IMG/VR virus record: IMGVR_UViG_3300009155_003916
Location: 1-43,763 of that record
Strand: one strand, 5' to 3'
Origin: a virus
DNA length: 43,763 nt
Part shown: piece by piece, positions 35,071 to 43,396 of the stretch
Layout: every line of letters begins with the position of its first letter
How positions within the stretch are numbered: the first letter of the stretch is position 1
Position numbers and translations under genes: made by a program
Notes under the pieces: generated by a model
The model's database searches: none
Told to the model about the DNA's origin: nothing
What the model saw: only the letters and a program-made list of their open reading frames with translations

Positions 35071-36177
35071 TTAATAGTTTATCTCAAAAAATAAATTTTC
35101 AATTAAAACCGTACTATTTGCCGAGAAAGACCAATTTAATGATATTTCATTTGAAGTGATATCAGGTATTGTCTTAAGTCTAATTGCTGTTGTTGAATTT
35201 TGATTTACTGCGTTTCTAATCACCGGCCAAGATACGAGAGTTGTTAAATCCTTAACTTTAACTTGGCAAGGATATTGATAGGAAGTCCCCCCACTCTGAG
35301 GACCCCAACTTAAAAAACCTGTCGCGTCTAAGTTAAATGTACTTCCAGTTGATAGAGACACTTGTATTGTTGTGGCAGTTGAGGCCGAAAATAATGTATA
35401 TGTTTCAATCGTTGATCCTAATTGTAAATTTCCAATTGGCATTGTAATAGGGATTACGGTGTTGGTATTAGCACTTACCGTGATAGTTCCCCTGTTAGTA
35501 TAATAAGGTCTCACATTGGTACTTATTGATGTTGCAGTAATGGTTTGGGCTGATATACCATTAGTAACATTCAAAGATGTTAGCGTTGTATTCCCAGTAA
35601 CTGATAAACCGGAATATGAAAAATTACCATTAACAACTAAATCACCTGATATCGTTGCATTTGAATTTACTGAGACGGGATTTGAAAAAGTTGTTGTTCC
35701 CGTAACATTTAATCCATTTTGTAAATTTGTCGATCCTGTGACATTAAGATTATTGTTTATTGTTGTTAATCCCGAAACATTAAGAGTATTTTGTAAGTTT
35801 GTATTACCTGTTACTACCAAAGTATTTAAGGTACTATTACCAGTTACTACTAAATTATTGTTAATTCTTGTTAAACCGGATATACTTAATGAATTTTGTA
35901 AATTAGTATTACCATTAATTGTTACATTATTATTAAATAAACTAGTTCCAGTTATAATTAAATTAGAATTAATATTAATTGAATTTCCAGTTGAAAACAA
36001 ATTTCCAGTATATACATCCCATCCTATGGATACTATTTCTTGTGAAGCACCAGATAATGTTATTTTTTTTGTAACAGGGTTATTAGGATTTGTTGATACA
36101 TCAACAATAGGAAACACATCATTACCTTCAGGTCTATTCCCTTGTAATGGAAGTTGTGAAATTTTAATATTTGCCAT
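35071..36177 (-). CDS. Tail fibre-like protein with NVTGNTNLQN repeats
   Basis: The product is 368 aa. MANIKISQLPLQGNRPEGND is a common N-terminus of phage fibre or appendage proteins. Residues about 70-215 consist of imperfect repeats of roughly 20 residues rich in Asn, Thr, Val and Leu (VVTGNTNLQNTLNVSGLTTI, then NNNLNVTGSTNLQNGLNVTG), the pattern of a trimeric beta-solenoid shaft. The last 130 residues form a beta-rich C-terminal domain (FEINY end). It follows the LamG-like tail gene by 1 nt and precedes the glycosyltransferase genes, so its many Ser, Thr and Asn are possible modification targets. A receptor-binding or fibre shaft role is inferred. Confidence 0.75.
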   Translation of the reverse strand: MANIKISQLPLQGNRPEGNDVFPIVDVSTNPNNPVTKKITLSGASQEIVSIGWDVYTGNLFSTGNSININSNLIITGTSLFNNNVTINGNTNLQNSLSISGLTRINNNLVVTGNSTLNTLVVTGNTNLQNTLNVSGLTTINNNLNVTGSTNLQNGLNVTGTTTFSNPVSVNSNATISGDLVVNGNFSYSGLSVTGNTTLTSLNVTNGISAQTITATSISTNVRPYYTNRGTITVSANTNTVIPITMPIGNLQLGSTIETYTLFSASTATTIQVSLSTGSTFNLDATGFLSWGPQSGGTSYQYPCQVKVKDLTTLVSWPVIRNAVNQNSTTAIRLKTIPDITSNEISLNWSFSANSTVLIENLFFEINY

Positions 36178-36178
36178 T

Positions 36179-38158
36179 TTATACTAATTTTACATAAAAA
36201 GTATCACCACTTTCACTTGTAATTGGATCGGTAGCTTCAGTTGTTAATAACACATATTCAGGTGTGTAATTACAACTAGCACAAAACAAATCAAGTAATG
36301 AAAATTTATTTTTTAATATTCTGAAATTATGTTGTATTTCAGGGACAGATAATGGTTGAATATAAAACCTAAATTGGGATATCGATCCATCAAATGTTCC
36401 TGCAAAATTCTTTTCTATTATTATGTTATTTGTTAACGCACTTAAACTAGTTCCACTTAAAACACTATCAGGGAATAATTGGGGATCTTGTTGATACGTC
36501 CAAGTACCTCCACTAGTCTGAGCACTAAATGTTAAATTTTCTCTCAATCCCTGTGTTCCACCACCCCAAGATAGATTGAATGGTACACCAACCTGTCTTT
36601 CCCGTTTAGTGTTAAGGGGTCTCGGTATAATTTCTTCAAAATTGTTTAAGACAAAAAATGGTTTTCCATTTACTGAAATTTTCAATTTTCCAATTCTATC
36701 TGATTTTTGATCCAAAAACTCTCTGTTAATGTTGATTATTTCTTCCATTGCTGGTGAAATATTATCGTGAGTTATTGGTGGTCTAACCAAAGATATTGAA
36801 TTGTTTGCTGCAGTAGCAGTAAATGCTGAATAACTAATGTCCCCTAAACCACCTCTCCACAACAAATCACAATCATCATAGTATGAATTTCTTTCAAACG
36901 TCGCATCAATCAAAACCCAATGAGGATATTCCACAAAAGTTGTACCTGTACATGTATCATAAATTCCTTTACTTGAACAATATGTAGATACCGTGTATCC
37001 ACTCGAATAGGTTAACCCAGTGTTGAAACACGACCCTGTGGTAATACAAGAACCGGTAAAATACAATACCCTAACACAAATATTAGGATTTAAAGGATTT
37101 CCACTAAACATAATTGCTAAAGAATTAGACATTGAATCATATAATGGGTCTTTAATTGGATTTTGAATAGTTTGTTCTGAAATTTTAGGTCTTGAAAAAT
37201 AATTGATGATGTGTTCGGTAGTTGTTCCTGTTTTTGGATACACCGTAACACATGTTGAATTTGTTATTGCACTATTATAACAGGCACTTGTACTTAAATC
37301 TGTTAATCCTGATGTAACAGGGGTATAACCACTGGCTGAACCTGACAAAGTATAGTCGGCCGGATGATAAAATTTATCTTCAGCCCTTGTTCCCATATAA
37401 AAAAATATGTTTTTATTTTCAGGATAAATGGTGTTTAAATTTGTTTCACTAGGTGATGGTTCATATTCGGGAATAACTCTAGGTTTTAAAACCATTTCCA
37501 TAGTCCATCCCTTATGATACCTTTCAGGGATAACCTCGTAATCATATCCAAATAGTTTATAAAATCCTTGATAAAAAGATCCGTATAAATCATTATAATA
37601 ACCCTCATTATATCCATTTTGAGATACTATTCCATAATCTGTTGTTGCGGTTATTCCACTGAAATATGAAGATAGTGTGGGAACCATAGATCTAACCTGA
37701 AACATTTTAAATCTTCTATCATATGAGTATCTGTCAAATTTTTGTGAATTAGGTAATAAACCTCTTGTATATGATATTGATACACCAGTAAGTCCTGACA
37801 TTAATCCATTATCAGTACCTGTAAGTCCAATATCATATAATGTTTGACTTGAGTAACAACCACCACTTAATGAAGTTGCTGGAATATTGTCAGGATTATA
37901 ATAACTTTTGGATATTAAAATATTATTCAAGTTATAAGAATAATAATCTAATGTTAGTTGTTGATTACAATCTTCAGAATCTAAATCTATATTAATTGGT
38001 AATTTATTCCCATCATTAACACCAATAACTTCGTTAGAAAAAACAACTTCTTCATTAAAATCTTTTTCATCTGAGGTTAATGAAAGATCAGAAATATTCA
38101 CAGCAGGTCTTAAAAAAACCTTTGGAAATACGTATTGATTTATATTTTGATATGCCAT
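36179..38158 (-). CDS. Large tail protein with LamG/concanavalin-like domain
   Basis: From ATG at 38158 (MAYQNINQYVFPK) the product is 659 aa. WTMEMVLKPRVIPE, WVLIDATFERNSYYDD, GKLKISVNGKPFFVLNN and GTFDGSISQFRFYIQPLSVP are the strands of a LamG or concanavalin-like lectin fold, which binds carbohydrates. The middle contains Cys/Ser/Gly/Thr-rich loops (SCITTGSCFNTG) that may be inserts. The N-terminal part (1-170) is probably the attachment domain. It starts the minus-strand fibre operon behind a GTATTTAT element shared divergently with the plus-strand gene at 38206. A virion adhesin or baseplate appendage is the likely role. Confidence 0.65.
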   Translation of the reverse strand: MAYQNINQYVFPKVFLRPAVNISDLSLTSDEKDFNEEVVFSNEVIGVNDGNKLPINIDLDSEDCNQQLTLDYYSYNLNNILISKSYYNPDNIPATSLSGGCYSSQTLYDIGLTGTDNGLMSGLTGVSISYTRGLLPNSQKFDRYSYDRRFKMFQVRSMVPTLSSYFSGITATTDYGIVSQNGYNEGYYNDLYGSFYQGFYKLFGYDYEVIPERYHKGWTMEMVLKPRVIPEYEPSPSETNLNTIYPENKNIFFYMGTRAEDKFYHPADYTLSGSASGYTPVTSGLTDLSTSACYNSAITNSTCVTVYPKTGTTTEHIINYFSRPKISEQTIQNPIKDPLYDSMSNSLAIMFSGNPLNPNICVRVLYFTGSCITTGSCFNTGLTYSSGYTVSTYCSSKGIYDTCTGTTFVEYPHWVLIDATFERNSYYDDCDLLWRGGLGDISYSAFTATAANNSISLVRPPITHDNISPAMEEIININREFLDQKSDRIGKLKISVNGKPFFVLNNFEEIIPRPLNTKRERQVGVPFNLSWGGGTQGLRENLTFSAQTSGGTWTYQQDPQLFPDSVLSGTSLSALTNNIIIEKNFAGTFDGSISQFRFYIQPLSVPEIQHNFRILKNKFSLLDLFCASCNYTPEYVLLTTEATDPITSESGDTFYVKLV

Positions 38159-38163
38159 TATAG

Positions 38164-38171
38164 ATAAATAC
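38164..38171 (-). promoter_or_regulatory. GTATTTAT upstream element of the LamG-like tail gene
   Basis: TGTATTTATCTATAATG on the minus strand, core 5 nt before the start at 38158. Together with the element at 38183 it forms an inverted pair, each pointing to its own gene. Confidence 0.5.
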
Positions 38172-38182
38172 ATACTTACTGA

Positions 38183-38190
38183 GTATTTAT
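38183..38190 (+). promoter_or_regulatory. GTATTTAT upstream element of the 281-aa plus-strand gene
   Basis: GAGTATTTATAG on the plus strand, 15 nt before the ATG at 38206. It is divergent to the element at 38164 with 11 nt between them; the whole divergent space is 47 nt. Confidence 0.5.
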
Positions 38191-38205
38191 AGTAAAAAAG
38201 TGTAA

Positions 38206-39051
38206 ATGAAATCAACCACTTTAAAATTTGAAAACAATAATCTAATAATCACTATTATGGAATCTAGTGATGAGATTATCTTACGTTATAACTTTACAGA
38301 TACTTTGAATGAATCAAAAAGTAAAACAAAATCTGTGAAACTGAAAAAAGATTCAAAAGGAGATATTAAAAAACTTATAAAAAAATTAGGAACTAAAAAG
38401 TTCTCAAAAGATGATATCGATGATGAGGTTCTTAAAATTAAATCAAAGGGTGAGGTTAAAGAATTAATTGATGATGATGGTAGTTTTTCATCCTCAAGAA
38501 TTCCTATTATTGACCCTAGACTTGCTCCGAAAAAGACTATGGACCAGACTGTTGCTATGACACGTCAAACTATGAACCCCATACTTAGAGGGTATCGTGT
38601 TTATTATGGTGAATCGGTAGTCAGAGAGACTGATATGTCTGATGCTTTTGGTTATGAGGAAACTAAGGACATGAATGGAAAAGAAACTTTCAAATACTTT
38701 AGAGAAAAATTGGGGTTAGATCCTATTGAGGCGGTTGATAGAACAAAACAACAAGGTAAAGATCCTTTTGGTAAAAAAACAAAAAACGCACCTAAAAAAA
38801 TTAGAAAACAAAAAGGGTTTATAGATCGAATGACTTTATCTGAAAAAGAATCTTTAGAAGAGGTTGAAAAACAACGTATGTTAGATATGTTAGAAAATTT
38901 ACTGAAAAAAAAATCTGAAGATCGTGAAATATATACAGATGAAAAAAATATTTCTAATAATTTGAAAAAACAAATTATGAATATTAAAAAACTTGCAGAC
39001 AAAAACAACATTAACCTAAAAGATTTAATTGATTCAATTTACGATGAATAA
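38206..39051 (+). CDS. Charged protein of unknown function (281 aa)
   Basis: Not recognised. The protein is rich in Lys, Asp and Glu (KKLIKKLGTKKFSKDDIDDE), with a central less charged segment (about 95-160: IPIIDPRLAPKKTMDQTVAM, then PILRGYRVYYGESVVRETDM) that looks like the folded part. The C-terminal 80 residues are predicted helical (MLDMLENLLKKKSEDREIYT). It starts the plus-strand block and its stop overlaps the next gene by 8 nt. High charge and helicity would suit a scaffold or internal head protein, but there is no specific evidence. Confidence 0.6.
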   Translation: MKSTTLKFENNNLIITIMESSDEIILRYNFTDTLNESKSKTKSVKLKKDSKGDIKKLIKKLGTKKFSKDDIDDEVLKIKSKGEVKELIDDDGSFSSSRIPIIDPRLAPKKTMDQTVAMTRQTMNPILRGYRVYYGESVVRETDMSDAFGYEETKDMNGKETFKYFREKLGLDPIEAVDRTKQQGKDPFGKKTKNAPKKIRKQKGFIDRMTLSEKESLEEVEKQRMLDMLENLLKKKSEDREIYTDEKNISNNLKKQIMNIKKLADKNNINLKDLIDSIYDE

Positions 39052-39502
39052 GAAATTATACGGAAGGGATTTTGAAGTACCCGGTGAAGTTGTGGAGTAT
39101 TTAGATAAATGTTTTAATACGGTTAAAACAAAAGATGAATCTATTGAGGGGTATAAAAGAAATCGTGATTTAGTTAAAAACAAAAAAGTATCTTACTCTG
39201 TATTAAAAAGAATTAAGAATTTTTTTGATTCTTACGAAGGTAATAAGAAAGACGCACCCTTTGTATTAAATGGTGCTGACTATATGAAAAATTGGGTAAA
39301 TAATACTTTGGAACACAATAGAAAAAAATTAAAAACAACAAATCAACATAAAGAAGACGCAGGAATTGATACTGAATACATTGAAAAGTTCAGTTCTCAA
39401 CAATTCAAACCTCGTGACGTTAAACGAGATTTGACAAATATGGATATTCAAGTTACAGAATCTTTAAAGAGAATAAACGAAATAATGAAAAAAATTCTTT
39501 AA
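39044..39502 (+). CDS. Conserved T4-like-phage protein of unknown function (152 aa)
   Basis: From ATG at 39044 (MNKKLYGRDFEVPGEV) the product is 152 aa. A TTG five codons earlier is an alternative start that I consider less likely. The middle is KVSYSVLKRIKNFFDSYEGN and DAPFVLNGADYMKNWVNNTL, a motif I associate with uncharacterised proteins of T4-like marine phages. The remainder is helical and charged. It overlaps the previous gene by 8 nt and is followed after 1 nt by the next. The order within a block of small genes suggests a virion or assembly role. Confidence 0.6.
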   Translation: MNKKLYGRDFEVPGEVVEYLDKCFNTVKTKDESIEGYKRNRDLVKNKKVSYSVLKRIKNFFDSYEGNKKDAPFVLNGADYMKNWVNNTLEHNRKKLKTTNQHKEDAGIDTEYIEKFSSQQFKPRDVKRDLTNMDIQVTESLKRINEIMKKIL

Positions 39503-39503
39503 T

Positions 39504-39797
39504 ATGGCATATGAACCCTTAGATTTTTCACAACCTAATAACGAGTTGTCGAGAATCGCTGAAGAACAAAGAAAAAAACTAATACCTAGGAATGATTTCA
39601 AACCATTGGTTAATGAATACTCACAAACAAATCCTGACGCAGTTTCTGATGGTGATGATATGGGTAGAGGAACTGGTACGTTTTTAGATGTTTATAATAA
39701 CAATGGTGGTACCATTGTTGACATCAATGAACGAAAAAATGAAATTAAAATTAATAAATACAAACAATCTAATCCATACACAATACCATCTGATTGA
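39504..39797 (+). CDS. Unknown small protein (97 aa)
   Basis: The product is 97 aa and not recognised. It is hydrophilic with few hydrophobic residues; RNDFKPLVNEYSQTNPDAVS and RGTGTFLDVYNNNGGTIVD are its longest ordered-looking stretches, and the rest is probably disordered. No signal peptide or membrane segment is visible. It sits between two other small genes and its TGA overlaps the next ATG by one base, so it belongs to the same coupled operon. Confidence 0.5.
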   Translation: MAYEPLDFSQPNNELSRIAEEQRKKLIPRNDFKPLVNEYSQTNPDAVSDGDDMGRGTGTFLDVYNNNGGTIVDINERKNEIKINKYKQSNPYTIPSD

Positions 39798-40204
39798 TGA
39801 AACTATTTAATATTTTTAAAACTCTAATTACCGAACAAGCAAGTATTGGCACGATTACTGATGCTATTAAAAATAAAAAAGTGCTTATCATTTACTATGA
39901 TGGTGATGAACCTGGTGGTCGCGGTCTTCGTGAAATAGAACCCGTATGTTATGGATATTCAAAAGCAAACAATCCAGTATTAAGAGCTTGGGATAGAGAA
40001 GGTGCGTCACACAAAGCTTATAAGGGTGAAAAACCATTACCATCTTGGAGGTTTTTCAGGTTAGATAAAATTCAATCAATTAAACCTACTGGAGAAAATT
40101 TTACTGAAATGCGACCAAATTTCAATCCAAGTGGTGACAAAAGTATGAAACGTGTTATTATTATTGCTAAATTCGATAATCCCGCACAAGTACAAGAAGT
40201 ATGA
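39797..40204 (+). CDS. Stand-alone WYL-like domain protein
   Basis: From ATG at 39797 the product is 135 aa. After a short N-terminus (MKLFNIFKTLITEQ) comes IGTITDAIKNKKVLIIYYDG, then GLREIEPVCYGYSKANNPVL, RAWDREGASHKAYKG and PSWRFFRLDKIQSIKPTGE. A KxxxIxY strand, an IEPxxxG turn, a VLRAWxxxGxS strand and a W-R-x-F-R-L-D-x-I end make up the WYL fold, a ligand-binding SH3-like domain otherwise found in bacterial regulators of phage defence and DNA damage. No DNA-binding domain is attached. The N-terminus ends in I-T-E, matching the T4 prohead protease cleavage rule, so it could be packaged with the head; this is inference. Confidence 0.65.
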   Translation: MKLFNIFKTLITEQASIGTITDAIKNKKVLIIYYDGDEPGGRGLREIEPVCYGYSKANNPVLRAWDREGASHKAYKGEKPLPSWRFFRLDKIQSIKPTGENFTEMRPNFNPSGDKSMKRVIIIAKFDNPAQVQEV

Positions 40205-40776
40205 AAACAGAAAATGATTTAATTCAAAAACTTATGGTTTCAAAAGCCATAATGGACAAACACCAAGGAATCAAAAGAGGAAATGTTGATTCAATGGTAC
40301 TAACAAGTAATATCCCAACCGTAGAAGGTTATGAACCAGTAAACGCAACTTACAACATTCCACAAGAGTTAATGTCTGAGATGCCCATACCTTCAACACC
40401 AAAACCTTCTGGTCCATTAACCAAAGAAAAGGTTCTTGGATCAAAACTACCAGATGAAATTAAAAGACTAATGTTGGAACACCCAATATCACAACCTCAA
40501 CAATTTAGTCCAACATTGTCTGATGAAGTAGTTGAGAAAGCAGCAAGACTAATGGGTACAAAAAAACCTGTTAATGAAACTTATCCAACTAAAAAAGAAA
40601 CAATAATTCGTGAAGATAATGGTGAAGACATTAAAAAATTAATGAAAGAAACTATTCACGAAGTATTAAAGGAAACGGGTTTGATTGGTGGTCAAAATAC
40701 AAAAGACACTATAACAATTAAAGTCGGAAATCACATATTCCAAGGAACAATTAATAAAATAAAAAAAGTATCTTAA
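40201..40776 (+). CDS. Unknown protein with proline-rich middle (191 aa)
   Basis: The product is 191 aa and its function is not recognised. The N-terminus is helical (NDLIQKLMVSKAIMDKHQ), residues about 70-115 are Pro/Ser-rich, then SDEVVEKAARLMGTKKP. A helix LMKETIHEVLKETGL precedes a compact C-terminal beta hairpin (TIKVGNHIFQGTINKIKKV), a small domain I have seen at the end of phage structural or assembly proteins. It overlaps the WYL-like gene by 4 nt and is the last gene before a strong terminator. A scaffold, packaged or adaptor role is possible. Confidence 0.5.
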   Translation: MKTENDLIQKLMVSKAIMDKHQGIKRGNVDSMVLTSNIPTVEGYEPVNATYNIPQELMSEMPIPSTPKPSGPLTKEKVLGSKLPDEIKRLMLEHPISQPQQFSPTLSDEVVEKAARLMGTKKPVNETYPTKKETIIREDNGEDIKKLMKETIHEVLKETGLIGGQNTKDTITIKVGNHIFQGTINKIKKVS

Positions 40777-40781
40777 CATAC

Positions 40782-40806
40782 CCCCGACCAAAAGTCGGGG
40801 TTTTTT
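40782..40806 (+). terminator. Rho-independent terminator after the small-gene operon
   Basis: CCCCGAC and GTCGGGG form a 7-bp GC-rich stem with a CAAAA loop, followed by TTTTTTATTT. It lies 5 nt after the stop of the 191-aa gene and 46 nt before the glycosyltransferase gene on the same strand, so it ends the 38206-40776 operon. Confidence 0.9.
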
Positions 40807-40852
40807 ATTTAATAATTTAATTTTTTTTGTTATACTTTATAAAATTATTTTT

Positions 40853-42070
40853 ATGAGTAAATCGAAAATTAAAGTATTAGTTATCCCATCTGATAGAACT
40901 GGTGTGGGTAAATTTAGATCTGTAGATCCACACGTTTTTTTACAAAACTTATATCCTGAAGACTTTCACGTAGATATAGACTATAATCCAAATATGCAAG
41001 ACATCCCATTTTGGATGAACTACCAAATTGTACATATTCATAGGGTAATTGCTGGAAAATATGAAGAAACTGAAAATTTTATTAGAATTTTAAAAACTTT
41101 GGGTATTATTACAATAGTTGATATTGATGATTATTGGTTACCTACAAAAGAACATCCAATTCACGAGATAATTCGTGTTAATAAAATACACGAAAAAATT
41201 ATATCTATTTTAAAAGTTGCCGATTATATAACAACCACTACACATTTCTTTGTTGAGGAAATTAAAAAATACAATAAAAACGTTGTAATTTTTCCAAATG
41301 CGATTAATCCTAAAGAACCTCAATTTAATGAGCCTACAAAACCTTACGATAAACTAAGGATTGGTTGGTTAGGTGGTTCTTCTCACTTACACGATTTGAT
41401 GTTCTTAAACGATTGTTTTAATAAAGTAAGTCCAATTAAAGACAAAATGCAAGTTTATATTTGTGGGTTTGATACTAGAGGTACAATGACTGAAATAAAT
41501 GAACAAACTGGTGAACAGAAACAAAGACCTATTAGACCTGAAGAAACTGTTTGGTTTGAGTATGAAAAAATATTCACAAATAATTATTCATTAATTTCTG
41601 ATGAATACAAAAAAGAATTAATGAAGTTTAAACCTGAAATTGTGGGTGATTATTCTGATGAATATTATCAAAGAGTTTGGACTAAACCTGTTACATCTTA
41701 CGCTAAAAACTATTCAAAATTTGATGTGTCATTGGCACCAATTAAAGATCACATATTCAATAGAGTTAAATCACAACTTAAGGTAATTGAGGCAGGGTTT
41801 TATAAAAAAGCATTAATCGCATCAAATATCGGACCTTACACAATTGACTTGAAACATTGCTTGGAAAATGGTAACTTTGTAAATGGAAACGCACTTTTGG
41901 TTGATGAACAAAGAAACCATAGTGATTGGTTCAAATACGTTAAAAAATTAGTTGATAATCCTAATATGGCTTTTGATATGGGACAAAGACTATATGAAAC
42001 AGTAAAAGATATTTACGATTTGAATCAAGTTACCAAAACAAGGGCAGAATGGTATAAAACTTTAATATAA
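40853..42070 (+). CDS. Glycosyltransferase, GT4-like (GT-B fold)
   Basis: The product is 405 aa. VLVIPSDRTGVGKFRSVDPH begins the N-terminal Rossmann domain, and ADYITTTTHFFVEEIKKYNK with VVIFPNAINPKEP marks the link to the second domain. There RIGWLGGSSHLHDL, FDVSLAPIKDHIFNRVKSQL and KVIEAGFYKKALIASNIGPY form the donor-sugar site. This is the outline of GT4-type transferases that use nucleotide sugars. It is the first gene of a new operon after the terminator, and its stop overlaps the exonuclease start by one base. Together with the four minus-strand transferases and the partial one at 43393 it raises the transferase count to six. Confidence 0.82.
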   Translation: MSKSKIKVLVIPSDRTGVGKFRSVDPHVFLQNLYPEDFHVDIDYNPNMQDIPFWMNYQIVHIHRVIAGKYEETENFIRILKTLGIITIVDIDDYWLPTKEHPIHEIIRVNKIHEKIISILKVADYITTTTHFFVEEIKKYNKNVVIFPNAINPKEPQFNEPTKPYDKLRIGWLGGSSHLHDLMFLNDCFNKVSPIKDKMQVYICGFDTRGTMTEINEQTGEQKQRPIRPEETVWFEYEKIFTNNYSLISDEYKKELMKFKPEIVGDYSDEYYQRVWTKPVTSYAKNYSKFDVSLAPIKDHIFNRVKSQLKVIEAGFYKKALIASNIGPYTIDLKHCLENGNFVNGNALLVDEQRNHSDWFKYVKKLVDNPNMAFDMGQRLYETVKDIYDLNQVTKTRAEWYKTLI

Positions 42071-42768
42071 TGATTAACACACCTCTAACAAAACTTTTGT
42101 TCTTAGACATTGAAACCGTCGGAACCGAAAAGGATTTTTTCCATTTCACAAAAAATTACCCAAGAATATCTGAATTTTTTATTAAAAACAGATCTTGGTT
42201 AGATAAACGATATCCTGAACATCAGGAATCAACGATTGAAGAATTATATCTTAGTGTTTCAGCACTAATCCCTGAATTTGGAAAAATCGTATGTGTTGCG
42301 GCAGGATTTGAAGATCCTAACGGGAACTTTGTTACAAAAATAATTAGTGGTGAGGAAAAACATATCCTGAAAGAAACTCATTCCTTACTTAATAAAGTAC
42401 AAGGAATGGGTTTTTGGATATGTGGACACAATGTTAAATCATTTGATATTCCATATATCATAAAAAGAAGTTTAATGAATGGCATTAAACCATCAACACT
42501 ATTACCAACACCCGATACTAAACCTTGGGAAGTAAAAGCGGTGGATACTAAAGAATTTTGGCAATTGGGTAATTATACCTCACTTTGTTCATTAGATCTA
42601 ATGTGTGCGTCAATGGATGTTGAATCTTCCAAAGATGGTGAAGTAACAGGAAACAATTTACACTTTTCGTATTGGAATACTGATAGTCAAGAAAAAATAA
42701 ACGAGTACTGCGAAAAAGACATCAAGGTGCTATATCAAGTAGTAAAGAAATTTTATGAGCTTAAATAA
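42070..42768 (+). CDS. DEDD-type 3'-5' exonuclease (PolB-exonuclease-like)
   Basis: The product is 232 aa. Exo I LLFLDIETVGTE (D13, E15), Exo II WICGHNVKSFDIPYIIKRSL (D in FDIP) and Exo III region NEYCEKDIKVLYQVVKKF (Y and D) make up the DEDDy catalytic set of the family of stand-alone exonucleases related to the proofreading domain of family B polymerases. It trims 3' ends of DNA, probably in repair or recombination. Two segments between the motifs (PDTKPWEVKAVDTKEFWQLG) are typical of this family. It overlaps the upstream gene by one base and the dUTPase by 14 nt. Confidence 0.85.
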   Translation: MINTPLTKLLFLDIETVGTEKDFFHFTKNYPRISEFFIKNRSWLDKRYPEHQESTIEELYLSVSALIPEFGKIVCVAAGFEDPNGNFVTKIISGEEKHILKETHSLLNKVQGMGFWICGHNVKSFDIPYIIKRSLMNGIKPSTLLPTPDTKPWEVKAVDTKEFWQLGNYTSLCSLDLMCASMDVESSKDGEVTGNNLHFSYWNTDSQEKINEYCEKDIKVLYQVVKKFYELK

Positions 42769-43396
42769 TGAAGAAAACTTCCAAGATGATTTTAATTTGG
42801 AAGACGATGAAGAATTTATTCAAATTCAACAAGAACTTGCCGATCTTTTAGAGAGGTTACAAAAAGGTGAAAAACTAGATTTATTAGATGGTGATAACCC
42901 ATTCGATATGTTGGATTCATTAAATCAAGGTGATTTGGAGAAAATCCCATTGGGGTATGAATTTTTAGTTAATAATGAGGAACTAAAGACACAAATATTA
43001 CCAAGATATAATTATCACACTGATTCAGGTTTTGATTTATTTAATGCTGGTCCTCACATAACAATTGAACCTTTTGGAAGATCTTTGGTGTCCACAGGAA
43101 TCAAATTGGATATTCCTGTAAATTGTGAAATACAAGTTAGACCAAAAAGTGGTTTAGCATTGAAACAAGGTTTAACTGTTTTAAACACACCAGGGACAAT
43201 AGATCAAGGTTATACTGGAGAAATCCAAGTTATACTATTCAATACAACTAATAATTTAGTTTCTATCCCAACAGGAATGAAAATAGCACAAGCGGTTCTC
43301 TGTCCTGTATTCCAAGGGGTAACAGTTGATTTAGTTGAGAAGTTGGTTAATGATGGTGAAAGGTCTGATAATGGTTTTGGAAGTACAGGAATATGA
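42755..43396 (+). CDS. dut: dUTPase with acidic N-terminal extension
   Basis: The product is 213 aa; common trimeric dUTPases are about 150 aa. The enzyme hydrolyses dUTP to dUMP and pyrophosphate, keeping uracil out of DNA. Motif 1 HTDSGFDLFNA (88-98), motif 2 RPKSGLALK (129-137), motif 3 LNTPGTIDQGYTGEIQVILF (143-162), motif 4 PTGMKIAQAVL (172-182) and motif 5 NDGERSDNGFGSTG (199-212) are all present, so it should be active. The first 70 residues are an unrelated acidic extension (DDFNLEDDEEFIQIQQELAD) with coiled-coil-like spacing. The start lies 14 nt inside the exonuclease gene and the end overlaps the next gene by 4 nt. Confidence 0.93.
   Translation: MSLNNEENFQDDFNLEDDEEFIQIQQELADLLERLQKGEKLDLLDGDNPFDMLDSLNQGDLEKIPLGYEFLVNNEELKTQILPRYNYHTDSGFDLFNAGPHITIEPFGRSLVSTGIKLDIPVNCEIQVRPKSGLALKQGLTVLNTPGTIDQGYTGEIQVILFNTTNNLVSIPTGMKIAQAVLCPVFQGVTVDLVEKLVNDGERSDNGFGSTGI

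Noticed and set aside
35516-36187. A 223-codon plus-strand frame opposite the fibre gene
   Set aside because: It is the mirror of the Asn/Thr/Val repeats of the fibre; its V/F/L/P repeats reflect the antisense of that repeat, not a separate protein.
40831-40838. TATACTTT before the GT4 gene as a Bacteroidetes promoter
   Set aside because: The -7 box lacks the final G and no TTG stands at the right distance; the operon surely has a promoter in this 46-nt gap, but it cannot be placed.
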